NCBI GenBank assembly: GCA_016763875.1
Contig: JAESSZ010000722.1
Location: forward strand, 1-6,679
DNA from: Nannocystaceae bacterium
Lineage (GTDB): Bacteria; Myxococcota_A; Polyangia; Nannocystales; Nannocystaceae
Direction: 5' to 3'
Length of the DNA: 6,679 nucleotides
Each line of letters opens with the position of its first letter. Within the stretch, counting starts at the first letter, position 1. The notes below the pieces were generated by a model. It did no database searches, was not told the DNA's origin, and saw nothing but the letters and a program-made list of their open reading frames with translations. Shown one piece after another: positions 1-5,798 of the stretch. The translations under genes and the position numbers were made by a program.

Positions 1-1350
1 CTCGAGAACTTCGAAGTCGTGCGTCAGCTGTTCGAGATGCCCACGGTGTCTCAAGGCGCGCGCATCTACGACCGCGACGCATGGGCCGAGCGCGACTCTG
101 AGGGGTTCTTTATCTGCTCGAACGTTCGTTACGACTTCGACGACCCGGATGCGCGGATCCAACCGCTGAAGGCAACGCTGAGTGTCGACGCCGAGTTGAC
201 CCCCCGCGGACTGCGAACGGACGCGTTCGAATCACCCAGTCTCGCCGAGGCCGAACTCGGAGCTTTTCGCATGAAGGTCAAGCAGACGGTGTCGCTGCCG
301 GGCTCGTGCTCAGACGTGTTTTTTCCTGCGCCCAAACCACGTCGTCGCAAGCGCGTGGTTGTCCTGGGAGGCGGCCCCGCGGCCTGCACGGCGGCGTTTT
401 ACCTCGCGCAGCAACCCGAGCGGTACGAGGTCGAGATGTACACGCAGGGGTGGCGACTGGGGGGCAAGTGCGCGGCCGGTCGCGCCGAGGGCTCGTCCGA
501 GCGTATCGAAGAACACGGGCTGCATGCGTTTGTTGGTTTCTACGAGAACGTCTTCCGCACGGTCCGCGAGGTCTACGAGACCATCGAACTTCCTATCGCG
601 GTGGGCGAGGAACCCTACGATTTTGAGGGTGGCGAAGGCCCGCTGGCAGGAGCGTTTTGCGGCACGCTCGGGGTGGGGCTGATCGACCAACACGCGGGTC
701 AGTGGGGGTACTTCGAAACCGGGCAGCGGTTCAAAGGACGCACGCCGGGCGCTGTTCCCACCAGCGAGGCGGACGAGCTGCCCGGGGTTGGCCAGGTGCT
801 GCTGTCGGTTATCGAACGCATCAGGATCGAGATCGAAAACATGCGCGTCAAGACAGACGCGAGCGCGGCGCTGGTGTCCAATAGACAGTCTCGCGAGAGC
901 ACACTGTGGCAACGCCTCATCGCGTGGTTTCGTCGCCTGCTTGGGTTGCCGATGGAGGTGTCGGAACTCGGGCGTCTGCTCGATCAGTTCACCGATCATC
1001 GGCAGCAACTGGTGAGCGAGTTCATCGGTGACATGGTTGCGCGGCGTTCACCTGTCATGCGCGGACTTGCGGAGGTCTTCGGCGCACTACGGGCGATCCT
1101 CAAGTATACGTTCGCGGATGGAATCGAGGGCGATCGAGACGTCTGGTTTACATGGGCGAACCTCGATTTGGTGCTCACCGTGGCGGTTGGCATTATCGAG
1201 TCGGGCACGGTTAACGCCGACGATCTTGACCACTACGACTTTCGAGAGTGGTTGCTTGAGCATGGACTCGACCCACGCAATGCCGACATCGCGGCCGTAA
1301 CCGCGATCTACAACGCGTTGTTTGCCAACGAGCGTGACGCGGAGGGATGA
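1..1350 (+). CDS. FAD-dependent oxidoreductase, N-terminal part (5' end outside window; ends at in-frame TGA)
   Basis: The reading frame is open from base 1 with GC-rich third positions throughout, so the true start is probably upstream; GTG at 19 is only the first start codon in the window. Counting codons from base 1, residues 1-115 match nothing I recognise. A basic linker (KPRRRKR, 112-118) leads into a Rossmann nucleotide-binding motif, VVVLGGGPAAC (119-129), then GWRLGGKCA (150-158) and EHGLHAFVGFY (171-181). These are hallmarks of the FAD-binding phytoene desaturase / amine oxidase superfamily, in the subgroup usually annotated 'NAD(P)-binding protein' or 'FAD-dependent oxidoreductase'. 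The substrate cannot be read from the sequence. An internal ATG at 271 has GGAG eight bases upstream (259-262) and would give a protein starting 33 residues before the Rossmann motif, the more usual architecture. Translation stops at TGA 1348-1350, before the substrate-binding middle and the C-terminal flavin motif, so this part alone should not be a working enzyme. Confidence 0.85.
   Translation, partial: LENFEVVRQLFEMPTVSQGARIYDRDAWAERDSEGFFICSNVRYDFDDPDARIQPLKATLSVDAELTPRGLRTDAFESPSLAEAELGAFRMKVKQTVSLPGSCSDVFFPAPKPRRRKRVVVLGGGPAACTAAFYLAQQPERYEVEMYTQGWRLGGKCAAGRAEGSSERIEEHGLHAFVGFYENVFRTVREVYETIELPIAVGEEPYDFEGGEGPLAGAFCGTLGVGLIDQHAGQWGYFETGQRFKGRTPGAVPTSEADELPGVGQVLLSVIERIRIEIENMRVKTDASAALVSNRQSRESTLWQRLIAWFRRLLGLPMEVSELGRLLDQFTDHRQQLVSEFIGDMVARRSPVMRGLAEVFGALRAILKYTFADGIEGDRDVWFTWANLDLVLTVAVGIIESGTVNADDLDHYDFREWLLEHGLDPRNADIAAVTAIYNALFANERDAEG
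1348..1350 (+). other. In-frame TGA inside the oxidoreductase
   Basis: The codon lies in frame 1, between GGA (1345-1347) and GGG (1351-1353). It falls in what looks like a surface loop, away from the FAD motifs, and not beside a CxxC or other redox motif where selenocysteine is normally found. I see no convincing SECIS-type hairpin in the 45 bases downstream (1351-1395). Selenocysteine is therefore the least likely of the explanations. Confidence 0.9.
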
Positions 1351-1380
1351 GGGTCCAAGCCCGGCAACCTCGCGTGCGGC

Positions 1381-2565
1381 GTGGCGCTGCGCTGGTTTCT
1401 GCTGTTGGGGTTTGGCTACAAGGGCTACCCCGCCTACGATTTTCGCTGGAGTTGTCCGCAGACGGTCTTTTCCCCGCTGTATCTCGCGCTGCAGGCACTC
1501 GGCGTGAAGATCCACTTCTTCCACGAAGTGACCGAGTTGCAGGTCGAAGGTTCCACGGACGCCACGCGGGCGCTGACGGGCGTGCGGATGCGGCAGCAGG
1601 CCCGGGTCAAGGACGGCTCGTGCCGCTATCGACCGCTGCTCCCGCCTGGCCAGCGCAAGGACCCGCCCAGCCTCGCGCCGTGGCCACGCGAACCGCTGTA
1701 CGACCAGCTTCACGACGACGACGCGGCGCAACTTCGTGAGCGAGGGATCGATCTCGAGAATGCGTGGAGTGGCTGGGAGGGCACTGGCGAGGTCACGCTG
1801 CAGCAGGGCGTGGACTTCGACTTGTGTGTCCTTGGGATCCCGCTGGGGGCACTGCGCGAGGTGGCACGTCCGCTGCACGACCCGAAGTACGCGACCGCAA
1901 GTCCTGCGTGGACCACGATGGTCAATGAGATTGCAGTCACGCCCACGGCGTCGTTTCAGCTGTGGTTCGACCGACCGTGGGAGTCGCTGTACTCGGGCGC
2001 ACACCGTGCGCTAGCGACAGGGTTTACCCAGCCGTGGCCGAGTGTCGGCGACTTCTCGCACGTGATCGAGTGGGAAGGCTGGCCGTCCGGTAACACGCCG
2101 CGTCATTTGGCGTACCACACAGGCGCGATGCTTCCCGGCCATCCTCTCGATGAGTACCCGGTGGACGAGCGCGACTACCCGCAGATGGCCCAGGAAGAGA
2201 CCGCGAGCAAGATGAAGCAGTGGCTCCGCGACAACTACGCGGCCATGTACGACAAGGTTGGCTCGTGGGACGAATTCCTGTCGGTACTCAATGCGCCCGA
2301 AGGTGTCGAGGGGGTTGCGCGGCTGGACGCGCAGTACTTTCACGCGGCGGTGCAACCGTCGGATCTGTACATCTTGAGTCAGGCCGGCACGATCAAACAT
2401 CGACTCGGGCAGGGCGAGTCGGGGTTTCAACATCTGTTTTTGTGCGGCGACTGGACCCGAACCTCGCTCAACTCCGGATGTGTGGAGGCGGCGATCCAGT
2501 CCGGAATGCTAGTCTCGAAGGTCATCAGCCGACGTCCGAGCTTTGTTTGGAGCCCGGGTTTCTAG
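1381..2565 (+). CDS. FAD-dependent oxidoreductase, C-terminal part
   Basis: This continues the same protein in the same frame after the TGA at 1348-1350. The segment GGYKGYPAYDF-like region (about 1417-1443), with SPLYLALQALGVKIHFF soon after, corresponds to the middle of desaturase-like FAD enzymes. The end carries the flavin-contacting motif CGDWTRTSLNSGCVEAA (codons 815-831 counted from base 1), which binds the FAD diphosphate and closes the family fold. GTG at 1381 is the first possible start after the TGA, but no Shine-Dalgarno precedes it. Family resemblance also begins earlier, at the NLACG just upstream, so independent initiation here is doubtful. More likely it is the rest of one roughly 850-codon gene. 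The stop TAG (2563-2565) overlaps the ribosome binding site of the next gene, indicating one transcript. The coding sequence after the TGA shows no further stops or frameshifts, which argues for a recent lesion, a sequencing error or readthrough. Confidence 0.8.
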   Translation: MALRWFLLLGFGYKGYPAYDFRWSCPQTVFSPLYLALQALGVKIHFFHEVTELQVEGSTDATRALTGVRMRQQARVKDGSCRYRPLLPPGQRKDPPSLAPWPREPLYDQLHDDDAAQLRERGIDLENAWSGWEGTGEVTLQQGVDFDLCVLGIPLGALREVARPLHDPKYATASPAWTTMVNEIAVTPTASFQLWFDRPWESLYSGAHRALATGFTQPWPSVGDFSHVIEWEGWPSGNTPRHLAYHTGAMLPGHPLDEYPVDERDYPQMAQEETASKMKQWLRDNYAAMYDKVGSWDEFLSVLNAPEGVEGVARLDAQYFHAAVQPSDLYILSQAGTIKHRLGQGESGFQHLFLCGDWTRTSLNSGCVEAAIQSGMLVSKVISRRPSFVWSPGF

Positions 2566-2570
2566 AGGAG
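2564..2570 (+). promoter_or_regulatory. Shine-Dalgarno of the hydrolase-OsmC gene
   Basis: AGAGGAG lies seven bases upstream of ATG 2578 and overlaps the oxidoreductase stop codon TAG (2563-2565). This fixes the start of the downstream gene. It also suggests that ribosomes finishing the oxidoreductase could feed into the next gene. Confidence 0.8.
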
Positions 2571-2577
2571 TTTCAAC

Positions 2578-3792
2578 ATGCGAACCGAACGTGTGACATT
2601 CGACAATGGCCGGGGTGATGCACTGTCGGCCCGGCTCGATCGACCGCTGCGCGATAATCCACGCGGCTATGCCATCTTTGCGCACTGCTTCACGTGCTCG
2701 AAGAACCTAGGCGCCGTGGTCGTGCTCTCGCGAGCGATGGTCGAGCGCGGGTGGGCCGTGCTGCGGTTCGACTTCACGGGGCTCGGCGACAGCGAAGGTG
2801 ATTTCGCCGATACGCGTTTCTCGTCCAACGTGGAGGATTTGGTCGCAGCTGCGCGTTGGCTTGAGGAGCACCATCGTGGGGCCCGCGTACTCATCGGACA
2901 CTCGCTGGGCAGGGCAGCCGTGCTGCGTGCGGCGGAGCACTTGGACTCGGTGGTCGCGGTCGCCACGGTGGGAGCGCCCAGTCACCCCGATCACGTCACT
3001 CGCATGCTCACTGGGAGTCGTGAGGAGATCGAGCGCGAAGGTAAGGCCGAGGTGAAACTCGCGGGACGCTGCTTCACGATCAAGCGGGCCTTTCTCGAGG
3101 ACATCGAAGAGCAGCCGATGCGGGAGGCCATCCGGGGCCTCAAACGCGCGCTGCTGGTGCTGCACTCACCGACGGACGAGATCGTCGGTATCGACAACGC
3201 CTCGGGGATCTTCACCGCCGCCCATCATCCCAAGAGCTTCGTTTCTTTGGACGGTGCGGACCATCTGCTGACGCGACCCGCGGACGCTCGCTTTGCAGCG
3301 TCGATGATCGCGAGCTGGGCGGAGCGCTACTTGCCCGAACTCGATGCCGTGGTCAACGACAACGAGGAAGTGGTGGCATGGGGGCCCAGCCGTGGATTCC
3401 GAACCGAGCTGAGCGCTGGCGAGCACGTGCTGGTTGCCGACGAACCCAAGAGCGTCGGAGGTTCCGACACGGGCCTGACGCCCTACGGACTACTTCAGGC
3501 TGCGCTGGGGGCGTGCACGGTGATTACGCTGCGGATGTACGCGGACCGCAAGGGCTGGCCGCTAGAGCAGGCCGTGGCTCGGTTGTCGCACGCCAAAATC
3601 CGCGCCAAGGACTGCGAAGAGTGCGACGTCGGGACAAGCGGCCGAGTCGACCGTATCCAGCGGGTGATCGAACTCCGCGGGGACGCGCTCACCGACGAGC
3701 AACGCGTCCGTCTGATGGAGATCGCCGACAAGTGCCCGGTGCATAAGACGTTGGTGCACGGCACGGTGGTCGTGGCTACCGAGCCCGGATAG
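2578..3792 (+). CDS. Bifunctional alpha/beta hydrolase / OsmC family protein
   Basis: This 404-residue protein joins two known domains, a fusion commonly annotated under this name and of normal length. Residues 1-245 form an alpha/beta hydrolase with nucleophile elbow G107-H-S109-L-G111, a likely acid D200 (SPTDEIVGIDNA) and H229 (DGADH), giving a complete putative Ser-Asp-His triad. AHCFTCSKN (about 35-43) is the usual oxyanion-side loop of this subgroup. Residues about 260-404 form an OsmC/Ohr domain with both conserved cysteines, C313 (LGACTVITL) and C386 (DKCPVHKTL). In that family these reduce organic hydroperoxides through a disulfide cycle. There is no signal peptide, so it should be cytoplasmic. 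The residue after the elbow is R112 where relatives usually carry Gly (GHSLGG); the codon AGG is one base from GGG. It starts 12 bases after a flavin oxidoreductase gene with a strong ribosome binding site, so a shared role in oxidative or lipid-peroxide metabolism is plausible. The substrate of the hydrolase half is unknown. Confidence 0.93.
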   Translation: MRTERVTFDNGRGDALSARLDRPLRDNPRGYAIFAHCFTCSKNLGAVVVLSRAMVERGWAVLRFDFTGLGDSEGDFADTRFSSNVEDLVAAARWLEEHHRGARVLIGHSLGRAAVLRAAEHLDSVVAVATVGAPSHPDHVTRMLTGSREEIEREGKAEVKLAGRCFTIKRAFLEDIEEQPMREAIRGLKRALLVLHSPTDEIVGIDNASGIFTAAHHPKSFVSLDGADHLLTRPADARFAASMIASWAERYLPELDAVVNDNEEVVAWGPSRGFRTELSAGEHVLVADEPKSVGGSDTGLTPYGLLQAALGACTVITLRMYADRKGWPLEQAVARLSHAKIRAKDCEECDVGTSGRVDRIQRVIELRGDALTDEQRVRLMEIADKCPVHKTLVHGTVVVATEPG

Positions 3793-3808
3793 CTTCGGGG
3801 CTCTCGGT
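3778..3808. terminator. Imperfect inverted repeat at the convergent gene junction, possible bidirectional terminator
   Basis: GAGCCC (3781-3786) can pair with GGGCTC (3798-3803), leaving an 11-base loop, and ACC/GGT outside can extend the stem across a two-base bulge. It spans the hydrolase-OsmC stop (3790-3792) and lies just outside the lipoprotein stop (3819-3821), in the 26-base gap between two convergent genes. There is no T-run on either side, so intrinsic termination is uncertain. Confidence 0.35.
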
Positions 3809-3818
3809 CGGCTCTCCG

Positions 3819-4460
3819 CTATCCGCCGCAGGCATCCGGCACTGGATCTTGGTCGCAGCATCCTTGCGCCGTGCCCTCCTCACACCTCTCCTGGAGCTCT
3901 TCGGCGGAGATAACGTCCAGCGCATCGGCGCATATGCACGTCTTCTCGCAGCACCGAGAACCGAGCGACACGATTGGGGCGCACAAAAATCCCGACTCAC
4001 ACTCGCTTCCGGGGGCGCCCACGCAGTCGGCGTTGACCTCGCAGGTCTCGGCACACATCGAGTACTTGTCGATGTGTGCCGGATGGATCTCGCACATTTG
4101 CGTCTGCGGGTCGCACCAGACTTTGCCCGCTGGCCCGCCGCAGTCGACATCGTCGTCGCATGGTTGCTCGAATGGAACGCCGACGTTGTCAGGGTAGACA
4201 CATATGCCCGTGCTGCACGCCGGGTTGTCGAACTCGATTAACGCTGCTTGTGGCGTGAAGCTGAGCTCGCAGGAGAGACCAAGGTCACCGTCATCCGTGC
4301 TCGCGCTCGTTGCCCCGACCGACGCGCTGGATGAAACCGTGATCTCAGTTCCACCCTCGTCCCCTGAGCTCCCGGGAAGATCGCCCAGTGAGCTGTCTTT
4401 GATGGCGCAAGCGCCGAGCACAAGGAGCGAGGCGAGAAAAAGTGATTGGCGTCGAAGCAT
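3819..4460 (-). CDS. Cys-rich lipoprotein, function unknown
   Basis: This 213-residue protein starts at ATG 4458-4460. That start is chosen because it places a signal peptide at the N-terminus: MLRR, a hydrophobic stretch (7-16), then the lipobox LGAC with lipidated C18. Upstream in-frame starts (to 4589) would bury the signal and run into the preceding gene. Residues 19-60 are a low-complexity linker rich in Ser, Thr, Gly and Asp, typical of surface lipoproteins in Nannocystis-like myxobacteria. The remainder has 20 cysteines besides C18, an even number consistent with disulfides outside the cytoplasm. Two similar segments stand out: CDDDVDCGGPAGKVWC (101-116) and CEVNADCVGAPGSEC (140-154), sharing a C-x5-C-x-G spacing, followed by CC and CxC pairs (170-177) and a CC pair at 201-202. 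The protein is the last gene of the minus-strand group, 46 bases after its neighbour. The ribosome binding site is weak (GGAAG about 16 bases upstream). I recognise no enzymatic domain. It is probably anchored in the outer membrane. Confidence 0.85.
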   Translation of the reverse strand: MLRRQSLFLASLLVLGACAIKDSSLGDLPGSSGDEGGTEITVSSSASVGATSASTDDGDLGLSCELSFTPQAALIEFDNPACSTGICVYPDNVGVPFEQPCDDDVDCGGPAGKVWCDPQTQMCEIHPAHIDKYSMCAETCEVNADCVGAPGSECESGFLCAPIVSLGSRCCEKTCICADALDVISAEELQERCEEGTAQGCCDQDPVPDACGG

Positions 4461-4464
4461 GGCT

Positions 4465-4496
4465 GGTCGGTCTCTACTTCCGCTTGCCCGCCGACC
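4465..4496. repeat. Short inverted repeat between the membrane-protein stop and the lipoprotein start
   Basis: GGTCGG (4465-4470) and CCGACC (4491-4496) can form a six-pair hairpin with a 20-base loop in the 46-base gap. On the minus-strand transcript the 3' arm sits four bases before the lipoprotein ATG and the loop carries its only purine-rich, ribosome-site-like stretch. It could modulate translation or be chance; no T-run follows, so a terminator is unlikely. Confidence 0.3.
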
Positions 4497-4506
4497 GAAG
4501 CAATGA

Positions 4507-5223
4507 CTACTCGCTCTCGCATGCACGGCGGATTCTCTGTGTGTACGGGCGACTCGCGGGGTCACGGCGGACGCGCGCAGCTTCACCACGTCCCTGGACT
4601 CGGTTCCGCGCTCGGCACAGCGCGATCACCCGCAGCGCCAGTCGCTCGACGACCAGTTCCCCGCTCGGGTACTTGCGGCCGCACGTGTCCAGTACCTGCA
4701 ACGCGGCTCCAAATGCACCCTCCCGAAGATGGTGTTCTGCTTGGCGAAGTAGCTCGGCTTCTTCCGCGAGGGAGTCTACCGCTGAGTCAGCGCGCTCGGG
4801 TTTTGTGCGCCGCGGCGGAGAAGCGACGCTCGATTTGTGTGGACGTTGGACTTCGACCGGCACCAACACGAGGGCGGGCACGGGGGCGGGCGGCAAAGGA
4901 GCCGAGGGCTGGCCCTTCGGTGCGACACGCGAAGTCCCTGGGAGGTCGGGCGTGGATGAGTCCTCTCGATACGGCGCCTGTGAGCCCGGTTTCAACGGCG
5001 CGACGATCGCTGGGGTGGATGTCAGCCCGACCCACCAAACGGCAACTGCGGCGGCAACGGCAAACACGGCTGCGGTGGCGCCGATGTACTGAGTCCGTCT
5101 GTCTTGCGGCGCGGGTTCTCGATCGGAGAGCGCATCCCACACCGCATCGAGTTGCATCGAGGTCGGTTCGAGTCCGGCCCGATAGGCCTTGAGAAGGCGC
5201 CTTTGGTCTTGAGCGTTGCTCAC
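4507..5223 (-). CDS. One-pass membrane protein with C-terminal TPR-like segment, probable partner of the ECF sigma factor
   Basis: This 238-residue protein starts at GTG 5221-5223. The N-terminus (1-45: QRRLLKAYRAGLEP, then LDAVWDALSDRE) is a short helical cytoplasmic segment of a type I associate with proteins encoded next to myxobacterial ECF sigma factors. A single membrane helix spans about 47-66, followed by a Pro-rich linker (70-145) and a helical, TPR-like pair at about 151-206 (AEEAELLRQAEHHLREGAFGAALQ in two pieces, then GRKYPSGELVVERLALRVIALC). It ends with a basic tail and RIRRACESE. No HxxxCxxC zinc-finger anti-sigma motif is visible, so the anti-sigma role rests on position alone. 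The start overlaps the sigma stop as GTGA (5220-5223), with GAAGAGGT (5233-5240) nine bases upstream, indicating translational coupling and a fixed ratio of the two proteins. A regulator of the sigma factor is the best guess. A periplasmic scaffold is the main alternative. Confidence 0.85.
   Translation of the reverse strand: MSNAQDQRRLLKAYRAGLEPTSMQLDAVWDALSDREPAPQDRRTQYIGATAAVFAVAAAVAVWWVGLTSTPAIVAPLKPGSQAPYREDSSTPDLPGTSRVAPKGQPSAPLPPAPVPALVLVPVEVQRPHKSSVASPPRRTKPERADSAVDSLAEEAELLRQAEHHLREGAFGAALQVLDTCGRKYPSGELVVERLALRVIALCRARNRVQGRGEAARVRRDPASRPYTQRIRRACESE
5220..5223 (-). other. GTGA stop-start overlap between sigma factor and membrane protein
   Basis: The four bases encode both the TGA stop of the sigma gene and the GTG start of the next gene. 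This arrangement usually means translational coupling. Confidence 0.85.
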
Positions 5224-5786
5224 AGCGGACCGACCTCTTCAAGGTACTTCGCGAACAACGCTCGTGCCGCACGAACTCGCGAGTAGATCGTGCGAGGGTT
5301 GCTCTGGCACGCAGTGGCGACTTCCTTTGCCGTCAGACCCTCGACGTCCATGAGAACGAACGCCAGTCGTTTGTCCGGGTCGAGTGACTCGACGAATCGC
5401 GAAACCAAGCGTTGTGCCTCCTGCGCTCGCATCGACTCGAATGGGGAGTCGGCCGGTACTGGATCGGGGAGCGCTTGCAGGCGCTTCTGCTCGCGAGCCT
5501 GGCCACGCCACAGATGGCCAACCACGCGGCGTGTGATCCCACCAAGCCAGGCACGCATGGACCGTTGGGGGTCGAAGTCGGGCAGGCGGCGGCGCACCAC
5601 CAAGAACACGTCGTGCACGACGTCGTCCACGTGGAGATCCGACACGCCGATCGCACGCGCGACGCGCCACACGTACCGTGCGTGTTCGCGATAGATCACG
5701 TTGAACCTGAGCGGTTGGGCCCCAGAGGGATCATGGGAGTTTTCTGCGACGTGCGGCACGAGTCGCCCACTGCCCTTGCCCACCAC
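5220..5786 (-). CDS. ECF-type RNA polymerase sigma factor (sigma-70 family)
   Basis: This 188-residue protein has the two-domain layout of extracytoplasmic-function sigma factors. Region 2 is at about 29-95: YREHARYVWRVARAIG, then DDVVHDVFLVVRRRLPDF and MRAWLGGITRRVV, which bind core polymerase and the -10 element. Region 4 is at about 126-182: LDPDKRLAFVLMDVEGLT, then the helix-turn-helix KEVATACQSNPRTIYSRVR, which reads the -35 element. There is no region 1 or 3, and the length is normal for ECF. The GTG at 5784-5786 is the most upstream start, but it has no clear ribosome site and the first 25 residues are unlike the family. GTG codons at V10 (5757-5759) or V30 (5697-5699, with AGG six bases ahead) are alternatives. 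It lies 12 bases behind the upstream gene and overlaps the next, so it belongs to the same transcript. The target promoters cannot be told from this window. Confidence 0.93.
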   Translation of the reverse strand: MVGKGSGRLVPHVAENSHDPSGAQPLRFNVIYREHARYVWRVARAIGVSDLHVDDVVHDVFLVVRRRLPDFDPQRSMRAWLGGITRRVVGHLWRGQAREQKRLQALPDPVPADSPFESMRAQEAQRLVSRFVESLDPDKRLAFVLMDVEGLTAKEVATACQSNPRTIYSRVRAARALFAKYLEEVGPL

Positions 5787-5798
5787 CGCGCCCAGTTA

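Larger units (their letters stand above)
1..2565 (+). pseudogene. Combined reading: one oxidoreductase gene split by a single in-frame stop
   Basis: Taken together, codons 1-449 and 451-854 give one co-linear FAD oxidoreductase: unknown N-terminal part, Rossmann motif, substrate region, C-terminal FAD motif. The only interruption is codon 450 (TGA), with no frame change. The surrounding residues (TAIYNALFANERDAEG before, GSKPGNLACGVALR after) match the family pattern of a variable loop between 'YdalFa' and 'nlAaGvalR', so nothing appears to be missing. One base change from CGA, GGA or TGG would explain it. Whether this is a true pseudogene, an error, or a read-through gene cannot be decided from this sequence alone. 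Confidence 0.5.

Noticed and set aside
1..6. CTCGAG (XhoI site) at the exact window start, suggesting a clone end
   Set aside because: The window edge is arbitrary as far as I can tell and the site falls within open coding sequence; it is not evidence of a construct.
310..1008. Minus-strand open frame opposite the N-terminal oxidoreductase part
   Set aside because: It is a mirror of the GC-rich codon pattern of the real gene; no motif supports it.
1348..1395. Selenocysteine at the in-frame TGA
   Set aside because: There is no redox Cys-type context, no convincing SECIS-like hairpin seen by eye downstream, and I know of no selenoprotein in this enzyme family. It is kept only as a low-probability alternative.
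1340..1400. Frameshift as the cause of the interruption
   Set aside because: Family motifs on both sides are in the same frame, so no insertion or deletion that changes the frame is needed.
1087..2004. Long open frame on the minus strand across the interrupted region of the oxidoreductase
   Set aside because: It is antisense to sequence with conserved FAD-enzyme residues, is rich in Arg/His without domain features, and has no ribosome site or neighbours.
3849..4241. Plus-strand open frame opposite the lipoprotein
   Set aside because: The minus-strand frame has a signal peptide, lipobox and ordered cysteines; the plus-strand frame shows none.
4461..4589. Upstream starts for the lipoprotein (up to 4589)
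   Set aside because: They would overlap the preceding gene and put an Arg-rich stretch ahead of the signal peptide; ATG at 4458-4460 fits a lipoprotein signal exactly.
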